From Pleurodeles waltl (Eukaryota; Chordata; Amphibia; Caudata; Salamandridae): a DNA stretch of 64,000 bases. Location of the stretch: assembly GCF_031143425.1 (NCBI RefSeq), contig NC_090447.1, forward strand, positions 26,626,238 to 26,690,237. The letters run 5' to 3'. Below the pieces are notes generated by a model. It worked only from the letters and a program-made list of their open reading frames with translations, was not told where the DNA came from and ran no database searches. Positions 41,598 to 52,267 of this stretch are shown piece after piece. How positions within the stretch are numbered: position 1 is the stretch's first letter; the number at the start of each line of letters is the position of its first letter. The translations under genes were made by a program, and so were the position numbers.

Positions 41598-44500
41598 TGT
41601 GAGAAAGTGCCTCTTTCTAGCCTTGTTACCCCCACTTTTGGCCTGTTTGTGAGTGTATGTCAGGGTGTTTTCATTGTCTCACTGGGATCCTGCTAGCCAG
41701 GGCCCAGTGCTCATAGTGAAAACCTTATGTTTTCAGTATGTTTGTTATGTGTCACTGGGACCATGCTAGTCAGGACCCCAGTGCTCATAAGGTTGTGACC
41801 TATATGTATGTGTTCCCTGTGTGATGCCTAACTGTCTCACTGAGGCTCTGCTAACCAGAACCTCAGTGGTTATGCTCTCTCATTTCTTTCCAAATTGTCA
41901 CTAACAGGCTAGTGACCAATTTCAGCAATTTACATTGGCATACTGGAACACCCTTATAATTCCCCAGTATATGGTACTGAGGTACCCAGGGTATTGGGGT
42001 TCCAGGAGATCCCTATGGGCTGCAGCAATTCTTTTGCCACCCATAGGGAGCTCTGACAATTCTTACACAGGCCTGCCACTGCAGCCTGAGTGAAATAACG
42101 TCCACGTTATTTCACAGCCATTTACCACTGCACTTAAGTAACTTATAAGTCACCTATATGTCTAACCTTTACCTGGTAAAGGTTGGGTGCTAAGTTACTT
42201 AGTGTGTGGGCACCCTGGCACTAGCCAAGGTGCCCCCACATTGTCCAGGGCAAATTCCCCAGACTTTGTGAGTGCGGGGACACCATTACACGCGAGCACT
42301 ACACATAGGTCACTACCCATGTGTAGCTTCACAATGGTAACTCCGAACATGGCCATGTAACATGTCTAAGATCATGGAATTGCTCCTCCCAATGCCATCC
42401 TGGTATTGGGGAGACAATCCCATGATTCCCCGGGTCTCTAGCACAGACCCGGGTACTGCCAAACTGCCTTTTCTGGGGTTTCACTGCAGCTGCTGCTGCT
42501 GCCAACCCCTCAGACAGGTTTCTGCCCTCCAGCGGTCCAGCCAGGCTGAGCCCAGGAAGGCAGAACAAAGGACTTCCTCCGAGAGAGGGTGTTACACCCT
42601 CTCCCTTTGGAAAAAGGTGTTAAGGCAGGGGAGGAGTAGCCTCCCCCAGCCTCTGGAAATGCTTTCATGGACACAGATGGTGCCCATTTCTGCATAAGCC
42701 AGTCTACACCGGTTTAGGGATCGCCCAGCCCTGCTCTGGCGCGAAACTGGACAAAGGAAAGGGGAGTGACCACTCCCCTGACCTGCACCTCCCCTGGGAG
42801 GTGCCCAGAGCTCCTCCAGTGTGCTCCAGACCTCTGCCATCTTGGAAACAGAGGTGCTGCTGGCACACTGGACTGCTCTGAGTGGCCAGGGCAAGCAGTT
42901 GACGTCAGAGACTCCTTCTGATAGGCTCCTCCAGGTGTTGCTAGCCTATCCTCTCTCCTAGGTAGCCAAACCTTTTCTGGCTATTTAGGGTCTCTGCTTT
43001 GGGGAATTCTTTAGATAACGAATGCAAGAGCTCATCAGAGTTCCTCTGCATCTCTCTCTTCACCTTCTGCCAAGGAATCGACTGCTGACCGCGCTGGAAG
43101 CCTGCAAAACTGCAACAAAGTAGCAAAGACGACTACTGCGACCTTGTAACGCTGATCCTGCCGCCTTCTCGACTGTTTTCCTGGTGGTGCATGCTGTGGG
43201 GGTAGTCTGCCTCCTCTCTGCACTAGAAACTCCGAAGAAATCTCCCGTGGGTGGACGGAATCTTCCCCCTGCAACCGCAGGCACCAAAGAACTGCTTCAC
43301 CGGTCCTCTGGGTCTCCTCTCAGCACGACGAGCGAGGTCCCTTGAACTCAGCAACTCTGTCCAAGTGACTCCCACAGTCCAGTGACTCTTCAGTCCAAGT
43401 TTGGTGGAGGTAAGTCCTTGCCTCCCCACGCTAGACTGCATTGCTGGGAACCGCGGGTTTTGCAGCTACTCCGGCTCCTGTGCAATCTCCGAGGATTTAC
43501 TTTGTGCATTGCCAAGCCTGGGTCCCCGTCACTCTAACCTGCATTGCACAACCTCCTGAGTTGTCCTCCGGCGTCGTGGGACTCTCTTGTGCAACTTCGG
43601 GTGAGCACCGATTCACTCCACTTTGTAGTGCCTGTTCCGGCACTTCTGTGGGTGCTGCTTGCTTCTGAGTGGGCTCTTTGTCTTGCTGGACGCCCCCTCT
43701 ATCCCCTCACGCAATTGGTGACATCCTGGTCCCTCCTGGGCCACAGCAGCATCCAAAAACCCTAACCGCAAGTTTGCAGCTAGCAAGGCTTGTTTGCGGT
43801 CTTTCTGCGGAAAAACACTTCTGCACAACTCTTCACAACGTGGGACATCCATCCTCCAAAGGGGAAGTTTCTAGCCCTTGTCGTTCTTGCAGAATCCTCA
43901 GCTTCTACCATCTGGTGGCAGCTTCTTTGCACCCACAGCTGTCATTTCCTGGGCATCTGCCCACTCCCGACTTGATCATGACTTTTGGACTTGGTCCCCT
44001 TGGTCCACAGGTACTCTTGTCTGGAAATCCATAGTTGTTGCATTGCTGGTGTTGGTCTTTCCTGCAGAATTCCCCTATCACAACTTCTGTGCTCTTTGGG
44101 GAACTTAGGTGCACTTTGCACCCACTTTTCAGGGTCTTGGGGTGGGCTATTTTTCTAACCCTCACTGTTTTCTTACAGTCCCAGCGACCCTCTACGAGCT
44201 CACATAGGTTTGGGGTCCATTCGTGGTTCGCATTCCACTTCTAGAGTATATGGTTTGTGTTGCCCCTATCCCTATGTGCTCCCATTGCATTCTATTGTGA
44301 CTATACATTGTTTGCACTGTTTTCTATTGCTATTACTGCATATTTTGGTATTGTGTACATATATCTTGTGTATATTTGCTATCCTCATACTGAGGGTACT
44401 CACTGAGATACTTTGGCATATTGTCATAAAAATAAAGTACCTTTATTTTTAGTATATCTGTGTATTGTGTTTTCTTATGATATTGAGCATGTGACACTAG

Positions 44501-44675
44501 TGGTACTGTAGGAGCTTCACTCGTCTCCTAGTTCAGCCTAAGCTGCTCTGCTAAGCTACCTTTTCTATCAGCCTAAGCTGCTAGACACCCCTCTACACTA
44601 ATAAGGGATACCTGGGCCTGGTGCAAGGTGTAAGTACCCCTTGGTACTCACTACAAGCCAGTCCAGCCTCCTACA
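41598..44675 (+). repeat. Solo LTR, family A, sense-plus copy, 3.08 kb
   Basis: Starts TGTGAGAAAGTGCC, ends CCTCCTACA and is flanked by GTCAT at 41593-41597 and 44676-44680. It is the reverse complement of the copies at 43-3119 and 31028-34019. In the sense direction it shows the CRE-like octamer (42900-42907), a TATA-like CTATTTAGG (42981-42989) and AATAAA (about 44430-44450). Confidence 0.94.
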
Positions 44676-44925
44676 GTCATTTGGTTAGTGACACAGAGTC
44701 ATAGGCAGTAGTACATACACTGTGACACCACTGCTCCAATGCCGAGGGTCAGTGCCACAGTGACATTACCTGGCGACACAGACCCTGATATTGGGACTAG
44801 AGGACACAGTGACTCTGAAACTAACATAGGGACATTGACATTGGGATGCTGATAGTGGCACGTGGACCATGGCCTGACAGAACTGACATGAGGACACAAT
44901 GATACTTAGACACTGACACCAGGGG

Positions 44926-45567
44926 CTGTATTATACAAAGTGTCCCAGGGGCGCAACGGACATGGCATTACAGAAAGGGCCGCAGACACTTGCGCAGACC
45001 TTTCTGTAATAGAGATAGCTCTGGCGCACATATAGTGCCCGCACTATCACCATGGGTGTTTCCTCATTTGCATGGGGTCGAGGCCCCATGCAAATGAGGG
45101 AATCTCTTTCCCTCTTCACCTGCACCATATTATAGATGCGGGCACAGAGGCAAAGAAGCTGTCAGGAGGCGCACTGGCAGTGCGTCACCTAAAAGGTGGT
45201 GCACTGTCAGTGTGTCCCCTGATGGCAGCCCTCTGGAGGAGGGCAAGAGGGTCCTATGGACCCCCCAGACTTCCTCTTGCAGGTCCGGTGCAGTCCCTCA
45301 TTGCACCCACCTGGGAAGGGATCTCTAATCCCCCTTAAAAGTTCAGGCAGGTTGCCGCCTGTACAATGAAACACAGAGCAACTGCTTCAAAAGCCAGGCT
45401 GTTTTTCACTTGAATGAACTGCCTCAGGGCAGAGTGAGTTCACAGCTGCCCTAGGGGCATTCAATGTAAGTGGGCACACTTTTTCTGTTTGTTCCCGGCG
45501 CACCTATTTTAAGGTGCGTTGTGGCACCAACAGAGAAAGTGCACCCTATGTGTAATAGGACCCCTGG
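44926..45567. mobile_element. Probable nonautonomous foldback element
   Basis: Left AGGGGCTGTATTATACAAAG and right inverted GTGTAATAGGACCCC form terminal inverted repeats. The interior holds a perfect 16-bp-arm hairpin (45062-45099). GC-rich with GGCGCA words as in the element at 35706. Duplication not identified. Confidence 0.5.
45062..45099. repeat. Perfect 16-bp inverted repeat with octamer motifs
   Basis: CCTCATTTGCATGGGG, loop TCGAGG, CCCCATGCAAATGAGG. Each arm includes the ATGCAAAT octamer recognised by POU/Oct factors; binding is inference. Confidence 0.85.
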
Positions 45568-46748
45568 ACACTGGCACTGGGACATGGGTAGATGGGAAAG
45601 AAGAACATTGAGATTGATAAAGGAACACTGAGATGGGGAAACAAAGCAAGGGCACTAACATATATGCACTGACAAGTCTACAAACACTAACACTGACACG
45701 TGTCCGAAAGGCCACCAGCGTTGAGGCACTGACACAGAGATACTTCAATACATGGATACTGAAACAACACAAGGCCACCAACATGAAGGCACCGACACAG
45801 GGATGCTGGGACTAGAGCTCCAACAATGATACTGGGAAACTGTGAGGGGGCACAATGACACTGGGGCACCAACACATGCGATAGAATACTGATAGGGGGT
45901 ACTGACAAAAGTCACAGATATGGATATATAGGCACAGGGATATGGCTGTTAGCACGGACATAGGATGTCCTTCAGGTTGTATGTCGGAACCACGCAGGCA
46001 TTTACCATGCCTGCCTTAACAATGCGTTCTGGACTATGAGTGAGTCTTTAAAACGCATTCCTTTACCATGCAAGTTGTTACAACGACTTGCCTTAGGAGA
46101 AGTGCAGGACTTTGGAATAGCATAATTTACTATTCCAACTCCAGTCTCCCAACAGTAGGGAAAGTGTTGGACTTGAAGTCCAACAACCCTTTCCTCAAGA
46201 TGAGTCATTGTAACGACGTGCGTGGCAAAGGAATACTTTATAAAGATGCATCCATGGTTTGGACCATGTTGTTAAAGCACAGTGTGGTTCAAGCCACGTT
46301 GTAAAGGCTGTTTCCCGTCCTTCGCTGCCTCTGGAAAACAGTCACAGATACTGTGAGAAACTAAAACTGGCAGAGTTAAACTGACATGCGGGCACTCACT
46401 GACACTAGAACAGTCACACTGCAACAATGACACTTATTGAGATAGGATTATTGTCAGAGCCACTCATATATATGGACAATGAAACTGGCATGGGCATGTG
46501 AACATTGACACTTGTTAGAAATGGGGCTTCTGGTTGGCCAGTGTATGCACCTCAGCCAGGCAGAATCCACCACTCTAGTCAAGGCAAGTAAGTTACACAC
46601 CAAAGATTACCTGTGCTCACCCCCTGGTAGCTTGACACAAAGCAGACAGGCTAATCCCCAGAGGTCATGTGTAAAGCGTTTGCTTAACACACTCACGCCA
46701 GTAATACAATGAAATACACCACAAAAGAGACTTCACACAGTATTAATC

Positions 46749-46752
<4 letters not shown>

Positions 46753-46822
<70 letters not shown>

Positions 46823-46858
46823 ATATTTATATGTGTGTGTATATATATATATATATAT
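46753..46858. repeat. AT/TG microsatellite
   Basis: (AT)n about 55 bp, then (GT)n, then AT again. The short frames here are artefacts. Confidence 0.95.
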
Positions 46859-47795
46859 TCTTATCCAGGTGATTGACACCTGATCTGATCGATATAAGTC
46901 AATAAGGACGCTCAATGAAGGACCACACACCAATAATGCAAACAGATTAGCTTTAATAGAATGATCAGTGAAATATATATATATGTTTGGCACACCAACA
47001 GAGTAGAATGAAAATAGCAATAAAAATATCTATTTATATGTATGCATAGAGTTTACTAATATAGCAATCTAAATATAGCGTTACTGTACGAGACTACGTT
47101 AATTAACTGCCTAGGAAATGCATATTCAGCTACTGTATCACATTCGCATTGAGACATTCAAGGAAGTCAGATATAAATGAGCAGAATACATTAGATTACA
47201 GACATAGCGCTAGTATGTTGATCAATCAGAATAAAGCAGAGAAACAAAGGTCTTTCATCCCTGGGTGGAACTTAACTTTATCCACAATGCTGGGAAGCCC
47301 TCTCCCACTCCCTCGAACCTCTCTTCCCCTCGAGCATTGCAGTCAAAGAACCGCACAGCCAGGGAGGCAGCGATGTGGGCGATGGCAGCTTGCACAACTC
47401 CATCTGCGAGCTTCAATTCCCTCACCCGTGCTTCGGTGCTTAAATAACCTGAAGCTTGGACTCTATTCTTTTCTCACATTTTCTAGCTATGTTATCAGTA
47501 CACATCCCTTGGCTGCCCTGTTGCTCACTAGTCATTATTTTCTAGCCTTTTCTTGAACTCTCTTTCCCAGGGTTAGAGCAACCTTCGCTTGCCTCTCTCC
47601 CACACTTCCTGCTTCTTGCACATGAAGACTACAGATAATTTTATCTATGGAATGTTGGAAAACACGCATGAAAGCGGCATTGTGAACTTTTCTACGTACT
47701 GTTCAGGTTTATGCATGCAGCACGCTCATTTACACTTTTCAGACTAATTAAACCTTCACATCACAATGTCTTCTCCACCTTTCCCTACACTGATC

Positions 47796-47822
47796 AATAT
47801 ATATACATATATACATATATAT

Positions 47823-47887
<65 letters not shown>
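47796..47887. repeat. AT/ATAC microsatellite
   Basis: ATATACAT repeats passing into a pure (AT)n run. Confidence 0.95.
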
Positions 47888-47890
<3 letters not shown>

Positions 47891-48400
47891 CTAAAGGAAC
47901 ACTTTAGTTTCTGGGGGCAATCGCTGGGAATGCCCAGTGAGTCAGGGAGCCACAAAACCCCATTAGCTCTACCCTGGCCCCTGAGATAACACTTGGGTGG
48001 GAGGAACACTAGGCAGACAGCAGTAGGCAGGGAGACCAGCACCACCAGTCCAGTAGTCCTGAAGGCAATTTCCTCAGGCAGTGCCACAGTGTCCTTGTTC
48101 CAAAAGTGCTCTTAAATCATAGGGCCGAGCCCCTGTACTTATACTCTAGGTGTCCAGATTCTAGAAGGTGGGAGAAGTTTCCAGCCAGATCTGATCAGTT
48201 CCAATAATTTCCCTTTTCCCTACTTTGGCTCCAGACATCAGTAGGGGGTATACAAGCCCTTTGTGTGAGGGCTGGACACAGCCTATTCAAGTATAAAGTA
48301 TGAACGACTCTCCATCTCTCCCAGCCCAAGAAGACCATGAGTATATATATATATCTATATATGAATGCAGATGTAACCCAACCTGACTTTAAACTCGCCC

Positions 48401-50509
48401 AAGCCAAAGGCGAGGTCCTTTAACAAAATAGCGGGCCTTTGATGGCAGGTGTAGCCCTTCGTAGCTGGGCTATACCAGCGATTAAAGCCCCGCTCCCTTG
48501 TTAAAGGCCGGTATAGCCCGCTACGGCGGGCTCTAAGGCTAAATTGTAAGATGCCATATGGACTTCTAGAGAGAGTGGACTCACAGCTGTCCTCCTGTAA
48601 GGATGTTGATCCTTGGACTGGGTGACCTGACTGAATAAAGGCACAAGCAACTTAGCTGGAGTGTTGGCTTCTTTGTATAGCACAATATAACACTGTTGCT
48701 ATGCAGTGAAGACTACATGCATAACAAAAGGGATTCATTCGAGTAAACCTCAATACGTATCTCAAAACTTCAGCAGTATGATAGAATCAGAACTTTGAGA
48801 AGGAGAGCCCTGATGAAGCACCCGACAGATTCAAAATGACTTTTCTGCAGAAACATTGTCTGGAAATGATCCAATGTTGTACCAGCACACTTCCAATAGG
48901 CCACACCAATCTCCGATTTTAAAAGGGACCAGAAACAGCATTTCTTAAAATATCTTTTGTAATCTTTACCCACTTATTCCACATGGCCTTCTCAAATCCT
49001 GCACTACAAGATAACATTTTCTATTTGGAGACCTAAATTCCTGTACTAATGTCTCAATGTAATTCTGTGCCTTGTCTGTGTGAAGTGCACTGACATCCTG
49101 TATCCAGGACCCTGATGTGAATATCAAGAGCCTGCATAAATAATTAAATATTGCTGCCTAGTTTTGATCCCACCTCACGCCTCTCTTACAACCCTATTTA
49201 CTTCTTGACTCTTTTTCTTACTCCTGCAGGGTCTTTATAGCCCCTGCTTTCCCCCTTGGTCACATTATTCCTATCTTTCTGTTCCTGCTTGTTTGCCCCC
49301 TTCTGTCTTTTTCTCTGTTTGTCTGGTGGAATTCAAATGATGAATAATAAGCCCAGGTCCCCAATGCTCACCATCTGCAACCACCTGCACAAATTAAACC
49401 CTGGGTCCAAGGCTCTGACTTAATGGCTCTGTGGCTGCCTGGATAAAACGTGGTCCTTTGACTAATAAAGATATGTCTATCACTATACTTAGGGCCTGAT
49501 TTAGAACTTGGTGGATGGGTTACTCCGTCACAGCCGTGTCAAATATCTTGATCACCAAAATCTAAATCCCATTATCTTCTATGGAATTTAGATTTCAGCG
49601 GATGGGATATCTGTCACCATTGTGACAGAGTAGCCTATCCGCCAAGTTCGAAATCAGGCCCTTTGTCTCCCAGCAGTGCCAAGGCTTCCCATACTCCCTA
49701 GGCATGACGTGGTCACTTGTCCTGGTGACTTTTCCATCAAGGTCTCTTCAAAGGAGTCAGTGCAGTGTTAAATGTTACTGAGACCCTATTTTGAATGCAC
49801 CATGTCTGTGTACTCACAACCGCTTGCCAATGTATTTAAACTGCCTTCAAAACTCATTTGATTATTGTCATTGGTTGTTAGTAAAATGTGTCTGGAAATG
49901 TAGTATTTGCTGCACATTGATTTGTGGGGGAACACACAATTCCGTGCATAATGTCATTTTACTGCCTGGAAGAGCTTTGAAAATGATGTTAAGCACACAT
50001 TTCCTGAACATCCCTAAAGTTTCTGACTCACAATGTCCTACTAATTATGAGAAACACTTGTAATACTAACACTATTGTGCCATTATTTAAGATACATATA
50101 GCAGAGAACCGCATCCCTGCCCAACCCTGAGACCCTTCTGTGTTGCAGTTGTTCCTTGGGTCCATGCTCCCGAGAACATCTACCCCTGGCTGCTGCAAAA
50201 AAGACTCATCACCAATTCTCCATGTTTGGTCAGCTGCATTGAAGTGCATTTTACGACACAACAGTGAAAAAACACAGGCATCAGCCCAATTTCTGAGTTA
50301 CTCATAAAGTTACCGCTGAGTCCGATCTCCACTGTCTGAATGAGGTAGTATCTTTCACCTGTCTCCTTTTTCAAGCTAAGTCCCTATTCATAAAACAGCT
50401 AATCCAATCCCACGAATAGGCTTTCTTCTGGGCTACATCTGTTAAACTACTGAGACCATTACTCTCTTTGAGCCATTAGATTTAATTAATAATTTAGGTT
50501 CTGCCCAGG
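48401..50509. other. Unassigned DNA
   Basis: Near 48395-48545 there is a small foldback with TTTAAC, TAGCCCGCTACGG and CGGGCT words, probably a MITE. A TTA-flanked MITE lies at 49492-49661. Otherwise no gene or repeat is recognised. Confidence 0.4.
49492..49661. mobile_element. MITE of the TAA-flanked family, 170 bp
   Basis: Ends GGGCCTGATTTAGAACTTGG and the inverted CCAAGTTCGAAATCAGGCCC; flanks TTA (49489-49491) and TTT (49662-49664), one mismatch. Third copy of the family at 39935 and 41346. Confidence 0.78.
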
Positions 50510-51262
50510 TGTAGGAAGCTGGCCTGGAGGGTGGTGGGTACCTAAGGTAGTTACACCTTATACCAGGTCTAGGTATCCCTTCCTAGTGAAGTGTGGGCAG
50601 TGTCTAGAAGCCAGGCTCTCTAGAGGTAGCTGTGGATGAGCAGCCAAGGCTTATCTAGGAGACATGCAAAGCTCATGCAATACCACTGTAGTCACACACA
50701 GTATTGACACACATGAAAGAAAACACTCAAGCCCTCATTATGTCATTGGTGGTAAAAACCGCCTACTTCCGGTGCGACGGCCGCCAAAAGACCGTTGCTG
50801 CGGCTACCAGCCGTCCACCATATTATGACCACAGCCGGATTTCTGCCAGAAGGATGCCAGAAATCCAGCTGTGGCCATGCCGGCAGATGGCGGTAAGGTG
50901 GCGCTGCTGCCAGCAGCAGCACCATGCCAGTAGACCACCACCAGCTGTATTATGACCAATAATACAGCCTGGGGGTGTTCTGCTGGCGGACGCTGCTGCT
51001 GGCAGCAGTGCCCCGTCCCTTCTCCTGCCGGAGGACCCCCTGAACACAGGTAAGTGGGTGCTCCAACAGGGGAGGAGGTGGGGGTGTTGTGTGTGTATGT
51101 GAATGTTTGTGGGTGCGTGTATGCAGGTGTGTGTTTCGTGTAGAATGTGTGTGCATGTATGGAGGCATGAGTGCGTGAATACGTGTCTGCGTGTATGTAA
51201 GAAAGTGTATGCGGAGTTGTGTATGAATGGATGTATGCATGTGGGTATGGGTGTGTGTATGC

Positions 51263-51293
<31 letters not shown>

Positions 51294-52267
51294 GAGGGCG
51301 TGAATGTAGGAGGGTTTGGAGAGGGAGAGGGTGTTGGGGGGACTCTGGAGAGGGGGGTGGGTGTGGGGAAGACCCCTATCAGTGACAGTGAATGTGCCCT
51401 TCAAAGCATACCAGTGGCTTGGGGATACTACCTCTCCCAAGCTCAGTAACATTTATTTCCAAAGGGAGAGGGTGTAACACCCCTCTCGCAAATCAAATCC
51501 TTTTTGAGCTGCTCAAGGAGCAGGAGGGCAGAAATCTATCTGTGAGGTGGCAGCAGCTTGGGCTGCCTAGTAACCCGCAGAAGGCTGTATGGGCAATGCT
51601 GGGGATCCTCTAAGGAGCCCCCAGAGTGCACGGAATCATACAACCAATACTTGCAAAAGTATTGGGGTATGATTCCAACATGTTTGATACCAAACATGCC
51701 TATGTTCGGAGTTACCATTAAGTAGCTGGACTTAGGTAGTAACCTATGTCCAGTACATGCATAAAATGGCATCCCCGCATTCATGAAGTCCAGGAATATG
51801 GAGCTGGAGTTTGTGGTGGCACCTCTGCTAGTGGAGGGGTGCCCTCACACACACGTACTTGCACCCTGCCCCCTGGGCTAGGAGGGCCTGCCATAGGGGT
51901 GACTTATGGTGATGGTGCAGTGAACTGGCAGTGAAAGGCTGCATGCACCTTTTCACGCTGGCTGCAATGGCAGGCCTGCAAAACACTTTGTATGGGCTCC
52001 CTATGGGTGGCATATTATATGCTGCAGCCTATAGGGATCCCCTGGTATCCCAATGCCCTGGGTACCTAGCTACCATATATTGGGGACTTACATGTGGGCA
52101 CCAGTATGCCAAATGTAGGATGAAATAGGTTCCAGCAACCAAGTTTAAAGGAGAGAGCATAATCACTGGGGTAGTGGTTAGCAGGATCCCAGTGAACACA
52201 GTCAAACACACTGTAAAACAGGCAAAAAGTGGGGGTAACCATGCTAGAAAGAGGCTACTTTCCTACA
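50510..52267 (-). repeat. Solo LTR, distant relative of family A, 1.76 kb
   Basis: Starts TGTAGGAAGCTGGCC and ends TACTTTCCTACA, with flanks CCAGG (50505-50509) and CCAAG (52268-52272), one mismatch. Blocks such as GGGAGAGGGTGTAACACCC, TTCGGAGTTACCATT and GGATCCCCTGG match LTR A in order. It carries a GC-rich insert (about 50731-51060) and a GT-rich tract. Confidence 0.75.
51078..51290. repeat. GT-rich microsatellite tract
   Basis: Degenerate TGTG/TGCG words ending in a pure (TG)n at about 51261-51288; lies inside the solo LTR. Confidence 0.92.

Larger units (their letters stand above)
39340..46500. repeat. Degenerate short-period repeat (ACACTG/GGACAC words), interrupted
   Basis: Outside the inserted elements, 39340-39930, 40103-40590, 41166-41597, 44676-44925 and 45570-46500 are dominated by imperfect words such as GACACTGACAC, CACTGGGACA and GACACAGGGAT about every 10-15 bp. 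It looks like an expanded and decayed satellite into which solo LTR A and several MITEs were inserted. Minus-strand Cys/Val/Pro-rich frames here are artefacts. Confidence 0.65.
46513..48400 (-). repeat. Family B-related LTR, diverged, with microsatellites and an insert
   Basis: The start TGTTAGAAATGGGG and the blocks TAGCTTGACACAAAGCAGAC, ACACCACAAAAG and CCCAGCCCAAGAAGACC followed by AATGCAGATGTA match the LTRs at 54837 and 61904 in order. Two AT-rich microsatellites bound an unassigned stretch (46860-47790). The terminal part is not recognisable and no duplication was found, so the right boundary is approximate. Confidence 0.55.

Noticed and set aside
47149..47556. 135-aa plus-strand frame
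   Set aside because: No homologue recognised; lies in or beside a decayed family B-type LTR and shows no protein-like composition.
47711..48087. Frames rich in Tyr-Ile over the AT microsatellites (also 46733-47020)
   Set aside because: They are translations of (ATATAC)n and (AT)n repeats, not genes.
50823..51452. 209-aa minus-strand frame rich in His-Thr
   Set aside because: It is the translation of the GT microsatellite plus a GC-rich insert in a solo LTR.
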